Shown: positions 1 to 17,013 of the stretch, piece after piece
Layout of the letters: every line of letters starts with the position of its first letter
Position numbering within the stretch: position 1 is the stretch's first letter
Assembly (NCBI RefSeq): GCF_003046425.1
Contig: NZ_QAJG01000016.1
Location: 1-25,000 of the forward strand
DNA: 25,000 bases
Reading direction: 5' to 3'
Origin: Leptospira borgpetersenii serovar Javanica
Lineage (GTDB): Bacteria; Spirochaetota; Leptospiria; Leptospirales; Leptospiraceae
Notes under the pieces: generated by a model
The model's input: the letters and a program-made list of their open reading frames with translations, nothing else
Databases searched by the model: none
Told to the model about the DNA's origin: nothing
Translations under genes and position numbers: made by a program

Positions 1-3
1 ATA

Positions 4-215
4 AATCTGTCGGAATTACTACAAATCCTCTGTGAAACTTACGCCCCACCCTGATTTTGGGTGGAGGGGAGAGGCGGTGGGAAGACTCGGGAGGTTTTCT
101 TTACCACAAAATCATACTTTTTGCAAGTAAAAAGCCTCATTCTTGTCGGAACACTTGGAAGAATGTGCGTTTTAGATTCTTACTATTTCAACTCAACTTG
201 TGGATCGCTTTGCAG
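4..215 (+). repeat. Dispersed intergenic repeat, copy 1
   Basis: This stretch matches two others at about 7607-7810 and 7845-8035. The best conserved core lies at 109-170: it begins with AAATCATACTTTTTGCAAG, continues through a CCTC(A/G)TTCTTGTCGG segment and ends in ACACTTG. The 5' part (CTGTCGGAATTAC followed by ACAAATCC) is shared with copy 2; the GGGAAGAC(C)TCGGGAG(G/A)TTTT part is shared with copy 3. Frames through it show no protein-like composition, so I treat it as non-coding. Its role is unknown. Confidence 0.8.
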
Positions 216-266
216 GTCGTTCGAAATATCGCATTGCGTTTCTTTCATGCAATTGATTGACTGGAG

Positions 267-290
267 CCGGCCTTTGTTTGCAAAGGCCGG
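267..290 (+). terminator. Strong GC-rich hairpin, possible terminator
   Basis: A perfect 10-bp stem (267-276 with 281-290, CCGGCCTTTG/CAAAGGCCGG) closes a four-base TTTG loop. A T-rich run follows about 12 bases later (around 302-308), which is late for a classical intrinsic terminator. It lies between the repeat and the 3' end of the minus-strand lipoprotein gene, so it could stop transcription from either side, or be a structured part of the repeat. Confidence 0.5.
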
Positions 291-381
291 ATTCGCCCAA
301 ACTTTTTTATATCGAGTTTACGTTACTTGACGGTTTTGTGAAAAATTTACGATAATTTTTCCACCAAGTTTCGGTGAGATT

Positions 382-806
382 TTATTTCTCTTTCGAGGGC
401 GTCAGAATTTTTCTTGCGATTTCCCAAGTTTGAATTTGTCCGTTGCTACTTGAAATTTGGCCGGGAGTAGAAGTATTTCCCGCTCTGGTTCCCGGCATAT
501 ACTGTACGGAAGTTACAATTCCGGAATCGGCTAGTATGATAACGTCGGCTCCCTGTTCTCTTGCTTTTTCTTTCACGTATTCTATACAATGATTCAATTG
601 TCCACAACGAACTTCTACAATTCCAATCTGTTCTACTTGATAATCAGGGACCGCCCTCAGAATCACATCAATAGGTTCCGTTTCGGCGAGCGGCGGATAA
701 TTTTTCCGGTGATCGTTACACTTCCCATCGCACAATTTGTGAAACCGAAGACGACGAAACAAATTATAATAGATATTTTTCCAAGTTTAAGATAGTAAGC
801 TGTCAT
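382..806 (-). pseudogene. Small putative lipoprotein, frameshifted near its N-terminus
   Basis: Two minus-strand frames join into one plausible protein. Starting at the ATG at 806, one frame reads MTAYYLKLGKISIII then a hydrophobic stretch and FGFTNCAMGS, a spirochaete lipoprotein signal with a lipobox cysteine at residue 25. It continues to VTITGK and then becomes nonsense. The other frame takes over as NYPPLAETEPIDVILRA and runs to the stop at 382, including EKAREQGADVIILADSG. The switch falls in the run of five T at 701-705 (A on the coding strand); a sixth T would restore one reading frame of about 141 residues. The family is not recognised; the C-terminal half has a compact alpha/beta look. 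It may be a true pseudogene, a slippage-controlled gene or a sequencing error. The start is supported by the signal peptide. Confidence 0.7.
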
Positions 807-1270
807 TTAAAAAGTTGATTCTCCTTTGTGAGTTTGGATCGTTTTTTAAAAAGGTCTTGTATGTCAAATCAATTTTATAATTTAATTGCAGAATTAGGAA
901 TATAGATTTTTTCATTTTTGTTTTTTAGAAATTTTAACTGAATACGAGTTTGGCATAAGAACCTATGATTTTGAGAAAAATTAAAATCTTAAACATTATG
1001 GATCGATTTCTTAAATGTGGGAACTTGGGAACTACTGCAAACCACGATTTTACGAACAAATTCTAAAATTGTAGGAGCTCATACTTTTAGAAACGTCTTT
1101 CTCATTTTCTTACGCAGAATTTACGTTACCGATCTCTATAAAATTGAGTACCGTAAATTTTATTCCAAAGCGCTCTTCCAGCGCAAAATATTAGATACTC
1201 TTTTCTCTACTAATCAGTAATGAGAAAAAGAATTAGACAAAAAGAAAGTAAAGGTTTGAATAAGAAAGAT
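807..1270. other. AT-rich spacer with no convincing gene
   Basis: This spacer is visibly more AT-rich than the core genes. Short frames are present but have poor composition. A stretch at about 1070-1135 (TTGTAGGAGCTCATACTTT, then TTTACGTTAC) resembles motifs near 315-328 and may be eroded repeat material. No promoter can be called with confidence. Confidence 0.4.
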
Positions 1271-1522
1271 ATGTTAACAGTAACAGGTAGAATTAAAAAA
1301 GGAAAAATAGTATTAGACGAGCAAATCGGTGTGCATGACGGAAAAGTGCTTGTGACCTTTATTGAAGAGAAAGAAATCCAACCGTTGGAACCGGTCAAGA
1401 ACTTCGGGAAAGAGCTTCAGAAGCTAAAATTGGCTGGTATTTGGTCAGACCGAGAAATAACGGACGGGTTAGCGTATTCAAGAGAATTAAGAAAAAAATT
1501 ATCTAATCGTAATGTTAATTGA
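1271..1522 (+). CDS. VapB-like antitoxin of a toxin-antitoxin pair
   Basis: This small, charged protein would neutralise the PIN-domain toxin encoded directly after it. It opens with a beta-rich segment (MLTVTGRIKKGKIVLDEQIG) like DUF104/AbrB-type antitoxin DNA-binding ends. A helical, charged C-terminus follows (KELQKLKLAGIWSDREITDG), which in VapB proteins wraps the toxin. The frame is open from 1220, but I prefer the ATG at 1271 because the conserved-looking domain starts there. The 3' end overlaps the toxin ATG at 1512 by 11 bases, the usual coupled layout. Base composition is low in GC, as expected for an acquired module. The antitoxin looks intact although the toxin is not. Confidence 0.65.
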   Translation: MLTVTGRIKKGKIVLDEQIGVHDGKVLVTFIEEKEIQPLEPVKNFGKELQKLKLAGIWSDREITDGLAYSRELRKKLSNRNVN

Positions 1523-1889
1523 TTCAGACGTTTTGATTGATTATTTGCGAGGGTATGAAAAAGCAATCAATTGATTTCATTCTCTTGATGAATCAGCTTC
1601 AATTTCCGGATATTCATATTTTGAATTGATAGAAGGTTGTAAGAATTCGAGGGATTTACAGAAATTAGAAAAATTTGTATCTGTATTCGAAATACTCTGG
1701 TTAAATGAACGAGAAATTCAAAACGCTTTATTGATTTTTAAAAAAACCAAATTTAAAAATGGAATGGGTTTTATCGATTGTTTGATTGGACAAACATCGC
1801 TCAGATACAAAAAAACTTTGTATACTTTCAATGTAAAACATTACAAAGGTTTTTCAAGAATTAAGATTTCTAAACCTTATGAAAAGTAA
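1512..1889 (+). pseudogene. vapC: VapC-type PIN-domain toxin with an in-frame stop
   Basis: Read through one TGA at 1572-1574, this frame gives a complete PIN-domain ribonuclease of about 125 residues. It opens MLIDSDVLIDYLRG with the first acidic residues, has SGYSYFELIEG with the mid-domain glutamate, NGMGFIDCLIGQTSL with the third acidic site, and ends with the family-typical TFNVKHYKGF. The TGA replaces codon 21, just after YEKAIN, so only a 20-residue peptide would be made. A restart downstream would lack the first catalytic aspartate. A single base change (for example TGG to TGA) explains it. VapC enzymes usually cut tRNA or rRNA; the antitoxin overlaps its start. Confidence 0.8.
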
Positions 1890-1979
1890 ATTAGGATCAG
1901 ATTCTTAATAAATGGTTATTACTACTCTGTATGTTATAGGAATACGAAGTAAATATAAAGAAGAATTCTTTTCAGTTTA

Positions 1980-2142
1980 AAGCTTGTCCCGAAACCTGAA
2001 AAGGAATCAGCACAATCACTTTATAAGTTCGTAATAGAGTGTGGAAATTCCCGCAGATTGTTGATTTATGGATTTTCTAACGGATTTTATCGTTGGAACA
2101 TTTTTGTAGGAGTTCCGACATCCGAGGTTTTGGGACAAGCTT
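1980..2142 (-). mobile_element. MITE-like element with terminal inverted repeats, copy 1
   Basis: A 163-bp element whose ends are inverted copies: TTTAAAGCTTGTCCC at 1976-1990 and GGGACAAGCTTTAAA at 2132-2146 are perfect reverse complements. The reverse complement of the whole element aligns along its length with 16842-17013, for example CGGATGT, CTGCGGGAATT, CTCTATTACGA and GATTGTGCTGATT. It has no coding capacity, so it fits a non-autonomous element moved by a transposase elsewhere. The parent insertion sequence is not visible here. Confidence 0.75.
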
Positions 2143-2160
2143 TAAATATTCTGCATAATT

Positions 2161-2598
2161 TTAAATATGAATGATAGCCGTTATCTTTTGATCCACAAAA
2201 GAAAAGTGAAATAAAGATTTAGAGAAGAAATCAAGAAAGAGTTTTTCTCTATAAAAGAAATACTGTTCTTTATTGTAAGAATTGGTTTCTTTGAGATTGG
2301 AAATTGTAGAATGGAGTTCCGATTTTAAATTATCAATAGAACGGAATAGTTCCGAATCTAAAAGGATGATGGATTGTGTGCCGTTCGATTTGCGATTTTG
2401 AGAAAAATTTTAGACGGAACATTTTTCTTAAAAGAGATACTACTGAGAAGTTCGATTTCTTTTTTAGATCCCGATCAAAAGGTCACTTGAGAGAAGCTTT
2501 TTTAAAAGATCAATCGCTTCTTCCCTGCCTAAGTCGGTGGCAAAATCAGGAAGCCGAAGTTCTTCATCTATAAAACCTTTAGAATCTAAAAAATGATT
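2161..2598 (-). pseudogene. C-terminal remnant of an unknown protein
   Basis: Three minus-strand frames join into one protein-like tail. The first segment includes [20 protein letters not shown] and [11 protein letters not shown]. After a frame change near 2465 it reads KKEIELLSSISFKKNVPSKI and FLKIANRT. After another change near 2380 it reads QSIILLDSELFRSIDNLKSE and ends FVDQKITAIIHI at the stop 2161-2163. Composition is convincing (helical, Leu/Lys/Ser-rich) but I do not recognise the family. It ends abruptly near 2598, where a plus-strand restriction-enzyme remnant begins, so a rearrangement has fused two fragments head to head. Confidence 0.55.
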
Positions 2599-2599
2599 C

Positions 2600-4388
2600 A
2601 GCTTGGACCCATTCACCGGAACTGGAACCTTTATCACTCGACTGATGCAGAGCGCTCTGATTGATCTGAAAGACTTACCGTATAAATTCAAACATGAGAT
2701 TCACGCCAATGAGATCGTCCTTCTTGTCTATTACATTGCGCCATCAACATAGAGGCCACTTACCAATGCGGGTATATTGAAGGGAATGCAATGGATGGTC
2801 TTCGGAAATGTCTGGCAGAAGAGTTCAGCTCTCTATATATTTCACTTACGAGGAAATCAAAAAACTTCAGGCGAACTTTCTCGAAAAGAGGGTGGTAAAC
2901 TCTTTGGAAGTGGAAGTCGAGCACCCATAGCAATCACACTCTTTGTAAAAAATCCTGATTCTAAAAACAGAGGCCAAATTTTATTTCACGATGTGGGAGA
3001 TTATCTCTCCAGAGAAGATAAGTTACAGAAGCTTATAGAATTCAAAAGCATTCAAGGAATCACAGAAAAAAAGGCTGGGTAATGATTCAGCCCGACCAGC
3101 ACAACGACTGGATCAACCAGAGAGATAATAGTTTTGGGGAGTTCATATCGATTAGAGATAAAAAGGATACGGATTCATTGGTTATATTCAATAATTACTC
3201 TCAAGGAGTAAAGACAAATCGAGATGCTTGGGTTTATGATTCAAATGAAAGCATTTTGAAGAAAAAGATAAAGCTGATGATTGATTTCTATAATTCCGAA
3301 GTTGATCGATATAGGAAAGCTTGTGTTGGATTGACAAATGAAAAGAAATCTAAAGTTGAAGATTTCATTAATAACGATTCGACTAAAATGAGTTGGACTC
3401 ATGAAGTTAAGAACGATCTCGCGAATCACAAAACGCGAGAATTTCAAGTTGGTGATATTGTTCCTTCTATCTACCGTCCATTTGTTAAACAATGGATGTA
3501 TTTTAATAAACATTTCAATAACCGTGTTTATCAAATGCCCCGCATCTTCCCCGATGCGGCCACAGAAAATCTGGTTATTTGTATAACCGGTCTTGGAGAG
3601 ACAAAAGGATTTACTCCATTAATCACAGACATGGTGCCGAACCTCCATTTTGTAGCTGGTTCCCACGCTTCCCACTCTATCTCTACGATACCGATGAGAT
3701 TGAAGCTGACTCCTCGACAGAAGACTCTCTTTTTGTCACTGCAAAACCGAAAAAATCCGAATCAGAAAGAAAGCGCAGAGATGCGATTACCGATGCGGGG
3801 CTTGCCCATTTTCAAGAAAAATATCTGGAAGAAAAGATTACAAAAGAAGATCTATTTTACTATATTTACGGGCTTCTTCATACTCCCAAATACCGTGAAA
3901 AATATGCGGACAATCTATCCAAAGAGTTGCCATGTATACAGCCGTAAAGAGCGCACCGGATTTTCGCGCATTTGAAAAGGCGGCCGAGAGCTTGCAAGAC
4001 TTCATGTTGATTACGAGAAGGTGAAACCCTATCCTGTAGAGATTGCGACAACAAAGAAGCTTTCGGATAAGGACTACTCTGTCACACAAATGCGTTATGC
4101 TAAAAACGGGAAAGAGAAGGATCTTTTTACCGTTATCTTTAACGAGCATATCACGATCCAAGGGATTCCCGTTGAGGTTTACGAATATGTGGTCAACGGA
4201 AAACAGGTCTTGGACTGGATCATTGAGCGCTATTGTGTAAAGACGGATAAGGATTCTGGTATAGTCAATGATGGGCAACGGAGACTGAAAAGAATCCGAA
4301 GTATATTCTGGAACTTTTTCAGAGGATTATCACGGTGAGTCTTGAGACAATGAAGATTGTGAAAGGATTACCGGGGTTGGGGTTATGA
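2600..4388 (+). pseudogene. Remnant of a single-chain (type ISP-like) restriction-modification enzyme
   Basis: Consecutive frames assemble into the C-terminal part of a large helicase-methyltransferase restriction enzyme. It starts with the SAM-binding motif [16 protein letters not shown] (about 2603), then [102 protein letters not shown] and, at the end, ETMKIVKGLPGLGL with the stop at 4386-4388. These are hallmarks of the coupler, methyltransferase and target-recognition part of that family. At least seven frame changes occur (near 2741, 2840, 3072, 3668, 3942, 3990, 4275). The NPPY methyltransferase motif expected between IEAT and TNAG is absent, pointing to an internal deletion near 2760. 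The helicase and nuclease halves are missing. It is dead as an enzyme. Family assignment is from remembered motifs. Confidence 0.75.
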
Positions 4389-4735
4389 GTGAATGCCTGA
4401 ACGTCCGAACGTGCTCTGACTCATCGTTATCTGTGAAAGGGAAATAGAATTCCGGGTTTACCGATGAATGGATGCACATGAATGTATTAGGACTAATTTC
4501 TATATTAGAGTTGTTGAAAAATGAATTCTCTATCCGTTTCTGCTGTATTAAAATGGGCGTTTGAAACGGTTTTGTTAATTTGAATCATGGAATTTTTCAA
4601 CAACTCTATTCTATTCGGGATAATTGTAATTTAAAAAGAATGTGTTATGCGAGTGGTAATAACCCAACCCCAAATTTAGAACCAGTTAGAATGATTGAAA
4701 TCCTCCTTGATGTATAATAAATTTTGGAGGAAAAT
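4389..4735. other. Spacer between two mobile/defence remnants
   Basis: No gene is seen. The stretch holds the 103-bp palindromic element at 4506-4608 and otherwise eroded sequence between the restriction-enzyme remnant and the IS3-type remnant. Confidence 0.5.
4506..4608. mobile_element. Short element with 17-bp perfect terminal inverted repeats
   Basis: TAGAGTTGTTGAAAAAT at 4506-4522 is the exact reverse complement of 4592-4608. The 69 bases between them encode nothing. The size and ends fit a MITE or the fused ends of a deleted insertion sequence. It lies just before an IS3-type transposase remnant, but no link between the two can be shown. Confidence 0.6.
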
Positions 4736-4947
4736 ATGAAGAAACGTTTCATCGAAGATCAAATTCATAAGATACTAAAGGAATCGGAATCAGGAGTTTC
4801 GACACTGATATTTGTCGGAAGTATGGAATCAGTGGAAATACGTTTTACCGATGGCGTATGAAATACGGCGGAATGGAACTGAGTAACCTAAAGCGGATGA
4901 AAGTTTTGCAGGAACTTGAAGGATCCGATTATCTCTTTAGCGTATAA
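4736..4947 (+). pseudogene. IS3-family transposase OrfA remnant
   Basis: A good ribosome site (GGAGG at 4726-4730) precedes ATG at 4736. The frame reads MKKRFIEDQIHKILKESESG then VST, and loses one base after 4804. The next frame continues TDICRKYGISGNTFYRWRMK, then YGGMELSNLKRMKVLQELEG, before a stop at 4945-4947. This is the helix-turn-helix OrfA of IS3-type elements, with the usual CRKYGIS and FYRWR motifs. OrfA is cut short and OrfB (the DDE catalytic part) is missing, so it cannot transpose. Leptospira IS1500 belongs to this family and could be the source. Confidence 0.8.
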
Positions 4948-5172
4948 ACATAAAACTCCGGGATCGGGTAAACTAGTTTTTTTCGTATTCAAAATTTACA
5001 AGAATCATTAAAACCTTCCGGATTTGGTCGGAGATATAAAAGATAATTGGCGTCCTATAGGATGAAGGGGTAGAATTGAAAATTCGGCTGTCAATAAAAG
5101 TGTGATTCTCGAAAAAACTAACGCGGGTTTGTGGAGAATCTGTTAAACGAATACTGTTTTAGGATCATTTGA

Positions 5173-6882
<1,710 letters not shown>

Positions 6883-6983
6883 ATGTTTTTCCAAAATTCG
6901 ATCGTCATTATTTTTTCAAATGATCTAAGCGTTTTTTGATGATTCAATGAGTCGAATGAAATAAGTGAGGGTGAGTATTTCAA

Positions 6984-7373
<390 letters not shown>

Positions 7374-7606
7374 AAGTGGCCGTCTTTATTTGTGTGAAAA
7401 TCAAAGGCTCCGTCTGAAATATAATTATCCCATAAAAATCCGAACCGGATGACTTGTGGGCGCTGGAGTTGCCCGGAAATCTTTCCTCTACTTTACTTAC
7501 TCCTTGAACTCAGGGGCATCGCTCCCGATGGATTGATCGCTCTCTGAATGGAAGTATAATATTCTCTATTATAACCAATCCCACAATTACTTGGATCTCA
7601 ATATAG

Positions 7607-7810
<204 letters not shown>

Positions 7811-7844
7811 AAGTCCTCTTCAATTTGTGGGTAACGTTATGCGC

Positions 7845-8035
<191 letters not shown>

Positions 8036-8066
8036 TCTGAAGAATTCAAGCCGCAGAGCTTTCCTG

Positions 8067-8096
8067 AACTCAGCCGCATTGCTCCCTAAGGGTCGC
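8067..8096 (+). repeat. Exact 30-bp direct repeat, second copy
   Basis: Identical to 7862-7891. It is followed by several GCAG(G/A)TCG motifs (about 8100-8125), which also appear after copy 1 of the larger repeat at about 213-220. Confidence 0.85.
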
Positions 8097-8269
8097 TTCT
8101 GCAGGTCGCTCTGCAGATCGTTTGCAGGCGATAACTTCGACCTATAGATGAATCCAAATCGGCCACTACAAACTCATGTGTGGCGACAAAACAAAGTCGA
8201 CCGTGAAGAAAACTCACCATCATCGCCTTTTGTGAATCGCCGCTTAACGTTTCGTTTTTATATCTTTCT

Positions 8270-10345
8270 TTATATTTTAAACTGATCGATAAAACGTAGC
8301 AAACCTTCCGATTGAGTATGCATATTCTTGGAAAATCCGGTTAAGTCATCCGCGCCATTTGCGATCTCTTGAGTCCCTTCGGAAATGCTGAGGATCGTTT
8401 TTGCAATTTCATCCGAAGCATGTCTTTGTTCCCGGACGGCTTCTTCGATTTGAAGACTGAAACTCATGAGTGAACTTGCACTGTGAAGGATTTTTTCCGT
8501 GTTTTTCTCCTGAGTGTCTACGGAATTCAAAACGTTCTTTGCGGAAACTCCGAACATATCCACGGAACTTCTGAGTTTGGCGAGGATATCGGATGCTTCT
8601 TTTACTTTGCCGGTTCCGTTGGTTACCGCACGATTCGTGGATTCCACGAGTTGTCCGATCTCTTGAACGCTGTTGGAAGTTTGAGACGCGAGTTTGGAAA
8701 TTTCTTCCGCGACAACCGCAAAACCTTTTCCAGCCTCTCCTGCTCGCGCGGCTTCGATGGCGGCGTTTAACGCAAGTAAGTTGGTTTTTTCGGAAATGTC
8801 GGTGATAATGGAAAGGATTTCGTTGATCCTAGAAGCGCTGTCCCCGATTTCGTCCATCGCTTTCGTGGATTGATTCATGGAACTTTCGCCGGTGATAGCC
8901 TGTTGTTGTGATTCACTCGCTAGAGAGGAGAGAGATTTCATCTCTTCGTTGATTTTTGCGATCTGTTCCTTTAAAAGAATTACGTTTCCATCAATGTCTT
9001 TCATGTGAAAAATGGCCTTTTCCATCGATCTACCCACGTTTTCGGCCGAAGAGGCCAATTCTTCGATTGCCGCTGAGGATTCTTCGGACGCGGAAGCTTG
9101 TACTTGTGCGACGTCATAAAAATTTTTCGATGATTCCGCCATTTTATCGGAAGTGGAATTCAAGGATTCGGAAGAGCCTTTGATTTCGAGAATGAACTTT
9201 TTCAGGTTATTTTTCATTTGGTTTAGAGAGAGAAGAAGGTTTCCGATCTCGTCTTGCCGTTCGTATTTGTTGTCTACGATCAAGTTGCCGGAGGAAATTT
9301 GATCGGAGAAAGAGATTGCGGCATCAATCCCGTTCGTGATCAATTTTTGAAATATTAGATTCAATAGAATTACTACGACGATCATTGTGACTAAGCAAGC
9401 GGTGATCGTTTCCAGGATGATTCTCGACAAATTCTTCCAAAAAATGTTGTTGGGAACGCAGACCTCTAAGATCCATTTCTTATTGTAATTTCCGAGATAA
9501 AAAGAGTAGAGAAAATGAATGGACTGGTCTTTTTCATAAATCTGCATCTCTTCTTTCCCGCTTCCTTCCAAAACTTGTTTTTTCCATTCAGGATCTTGAA
9601 TCTCTTTTCCAACGAGCTCCGGTTGTAGTCCGTTTGCGGCATAAAAACCGCCCGGAGAAATCAGACTCAGATGCCCTTCTCCTTGGTAGGGATGGATCGA
9701 AGCTAACATCTTTTGCATGTTTTTCATCGTGATGTCCATGCCTACGGCTCCGACAATTTCTCCGTTTCTGCGTACCGGTTTGACGACGGAGATCATCAGT
9801 ACTTCTTTTCCGGATACAGGATAAGCGAAAGGATCCGCGATAAAATCCAGTCCTGTTTTTTTCGGAATATTATAAAAGTATCCGCTCGTATCCTGATTTT
9901 CGTAATAAATAACCGCTTCCAAAACAAGAGGTTTTTCAGGCCCCATCGATTTATTAACGTAAGGAACGAATCTTCCGGTGATATCGTAACCTTGTTTATT
10001 TACGTATTGAGAATCTTTGGAATCGAATTTTCCGGGTTCAAAAACGGACCAGGCTCCGAAGTAGTTCGGATCCGTTTGAGCGAGATCCTTCAAGGTTTCG
10101 ATGGTTTCTTCTCTTGTCGGTCTTGCGTGCGAAAGTTGAAACTCAAGTCCTCTTAATCCGCCTAAGGCTTTATCGAAAAAGTCCCGAATTTCGAAAGCGT
10201 ATCGAAACGCAACTAAGGTGGAGGAATCTTTGATATCCTGAGAAAGTTTAAAGTAAGTCGTGATCGTGCTGATAGCGGTGATCGTAAGGCTTCCCACCAT
10301 TAGTACTAAGGAGAGATATAATGATATTCGAAACCTGATGGTCAT
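8270..10345 (-). CDS. Methyl-accepting chemotaxis protein with a dCache sensor
   Basis: A 691-residue inner-membrane chemoreceptor. TM1 spans about residues 8-30 and TM2 about 308-332; between them lies a periplasmic double-Cache ligand domain (about 35-300). It shows [30 protein letters not shown] and VGAVGMDI, typical of dCache_1. A HAMP domain follows (about 333-385). The cytoplasmic signalling hairpin has its conserved tip at about 517-551 ([18 protein letters not shown], then [15 protein letters not shown]), which contacts CheA and CheW. There is no C-terminal CheR/CheB-binding pentapeptide. The ATG at 10345 follows AGGAAA. It lies only 24 bases after the restored end of the outer-membrane barrel gene, so the two may be co-transcribed. 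The ligand cannot be named from sequence. Confidence 0.93.
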   Translation of the reverse strand: MTIRFRISLYLSLVLMVGSLTITAISTITTYFKLSQDIKDSSTLVAFRYAFEIRDFFDKALGGLRGLEFQLSHARPTREETIETLKDLAQTDPNYFGAWSVFEPGKFDSKDSQYVNKQGYDITGRFVPYVNKSMGPEKPLVLEAVIYYENQDTSGYFYNIPKKTGLDFIADPFAYPVSGKEVLMISVVKPVRRNGEIVGAVGMDITMKNMQKMLASIHPYQGEGHLSLISPGGFYAANGLQPELVGKEIQDPEWKKQVLEGSGKEEMQIYEKDQSIHFLYSFYLGNYNKKWILEVCVPNNIFWKNLSRIILETITACLVTMIVVVILLNLIFQKLITNGIDAAISFSDQISSGNLIVDNKYERQDEIGNLLLSLNQMKNNLKKFILEIKGSSESLNSTSDKMAESSKNFYDVAQVQASASEESSAAIEELASSAENVGRSMEKAIFHMKDIDGNVILLKEQIAKINEEMKSLSSLASESQQQAITGESSMNQSTKAMDEIGDSASRINEILSIITDISEKTNLLALNAAIEAARAGEAGKGFAVVAEEISKLASQTSNSVQEIGQLVESTNRAVTNGTGKVKEASDILAKLRSSVDMFGVSAKNVLNSVDTQEKNTEKILHSASSLMSFSLQIEEAVREQRHASDEIAKTILSISEGTQEIANGADDLTGFSKNMHTQSEGLLRFIDQFKI

Positions 10346-10369
10346 AAGTTTCCTATTTCCTTTTGCATT

Positions 10370-11934
<1,565 letters not shown>

Positions 11935-12716
11935 GTGTTTCTCGCTTTATTACCTTTTTGTTTTCCGATTTTTGAATTTTAAACAAGTTGGGTTCTCCAA
12001 ATCGTCTAACTTTGCTTGATGTTCTCCTGGAAAAAATAACAAAAATAGAAAGCAAAGAGAAGAATCAACTAGGAAAAACTTTTTTCTTTCGATGAAATTC
12101 AATCGAGCGAACCGATTTTTAATTAGGGTTAAAAACGCGTTTTTGAAAATTTCATACAATAGAAATAAAAAGTTTTATAATAGGAAATGAGATCTGCTCA
12201 AATTTCGGCATTTCTTTGAAGAACGAATGATTCCGTTTTAGGTCTTTAAGAATTATATAAAGATATTTGTATCTTATAATCCTCGGGTTATCTGGTCTGA
12301 ATTTAGGATAGCACTGTTTTTAGCGTAGAAAAATCGGAAAAAATTTCCATTTAACGTGAGTTCGACGTAACAAATACGAAAGCGATACTTATGCTGTGAT
12401 TCGTAGAGAGGGCACTTTAGTTTGAAAAATTCAGTTGAAACGCTTTTGACGAAAGTGTTTCAGTTATAAAATTTGCGAGCGCTTCGTCCGAATTTTCCTA
12501 TGAGTGTGTCCCAAAAACATTCGATCTTATCGGAATCCTCGCGGATCGCTGCAATTGTTCCTACGTTTTGGGACAGATTCTATATCGAATTCACGTTATT
12601 GATAGAGCGACGACTACCGAGTTCGGAGGACTTGCATTTACAGTCGTATAAAATTTTGATTTTTGTACAATTCTATAAAATTTTGGCGAGCGGGTTTTTG
12701 AGAGCGGTTATTTCGT
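11935..12716. other. Long spacer between two minus-strand genes
   Basis: About 780 AT-rich bases with no convincing gene. Near the 3' end of the HExxH gene a 13-base TATAAAATTTTG motif occurs twice (about 12648 and 12673). A small palindromic element sits at 12507-12575. Promoters for the barrel gene must lie in 11950-12300, but I cannot place one confidently. Confidence 0.5.
12507..12575. repeat. Short inverted-repeat element with TGTCCCAAAA ends
   Basis: TGTCCCAAAA at 12507-12516 is the exact reverse complement of TTTTGGGACA at 12566-12575. The ends resemble those of the MITE-like elements at 1980-2142 and 16842-17013, but the 49 internal bases do not clearly align with them. It may be an internally deleted relative or a chance palindrome. 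Confidence 0.4.
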
Positions 12717-13859
<1,143 letters not shown>

Positions 13860-14010
13860 AGTACGGATTTTTTCAATGTGCCGAAAATAAGTAAATCCGA
13901 ATCCTGGTCTTGAAAAGAAGAGATAGGTACCAGAATGGTTTGCGCTTATTTTCGCAGACTTGTAAATGTGGACGACAAATTTCCCGGGATTGAAAGATTC
14001 AGAAACGAAG

Positions 14011-15718
<1,708 letters not shown>

Positions 15719-15725
15719 AAAAGAA

Positions 15726-16499
<774 letters not shown>

Positions 16500-16548
16500 C
16501 GTAGCGAAAGTACTGGCACTAACGGTTAAAATAGTAACCGGTAATTAG

Positions 16549-16623
16549 AAGCTATCTCAAAAATATCTTAGAATGATTGGCACCCGCATTTCAAGCGAAG
16601 ATAAAGTATTTTTGAAATAGTTT
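16549..16623. repeat. 75-bp imperfect inverted-repeat element
   Basis: AAGCTATCTCAAAAATATCTT at 16549-16569 pairs with AAAGTATTTTTGAAATAGTTT at 16603-16623 as inverted repeats with four mismatches over 21 positions. The RNA would fold into a long hairpin just past the enoyl-CoA hydratase gene. It may be a small mobile repeat that also ends or stabilises that transcript. Confidence 0.55.
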
Positions 16624-16841
16624 ATAGTCTCCTTTAAATCTACGATCGAACTCTTTTTCGAGAACTCCGTGAGTCGCTTTGATCTCTGGGGCGTTTCAAA
16701 ATAGAGTTCGGTCGTTTTTTACATCTTTTCTCATTTCGGTGGTATAGAAAAACTCAATCCTCTTTGTATTCCTATAGTATTGAAAAGAACGAATATCTGA
16801 TTCGGAGAATTGATTTTAGAATGAGCAGGAAAATGTATTTA

Positions 16842-17013
16842 GAACTTGTCCCAAAACCTCGGATGTAGGAAACTTCTACGGGAGTGTTCCAACAATAGTC
16901 CATTTGAAAACCGATAAACTGTCCAAGGGACATGATCTGCGGGAATTCTCACGCTCTATTACGAGCTTATGAAATGATTGTGCTGATTTCTTTTCAAGTT
17001 TTGGGACAAGTTC
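16842..17013 (+). mobile_element. MITE-like element with terminal inverted repeats, copy 2
   Basis: A 172-bp element bounded by GAACTTGTCCCAAAACCT and its near-exact inverse AAGTTTTGGGACAAGTTC. It is flanked on both sides by TTA (16839-16841 and 17014-17016), a candidate target duplication. It aligns end to end with the reverse complement of 1980-2142 apart from scattered changes and small indels. Nothing in it is coding. Confidence 0.78.

Noticed and set aside
57..330. Two overlapping plus-strand frames at the window start
   Set aside because: Both lie in dispersed-repeat copy 1 and the GC-rich hairpin; neither has protein-like composition.
11950..12159. Minus-strand open frame upstream of the barrel gene
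   Set aside because: It is short, rich in Phe/Lys/Asn from AT-rich DNA, and without a ribosome site or recognisable domain.
16572..16590. Possible sigma-54 promoter (TGGCAC then TTTC)
   Set aside because: The -12 element lacks the GC dinucleotide, and the site lies inside an inverted-repeat element.
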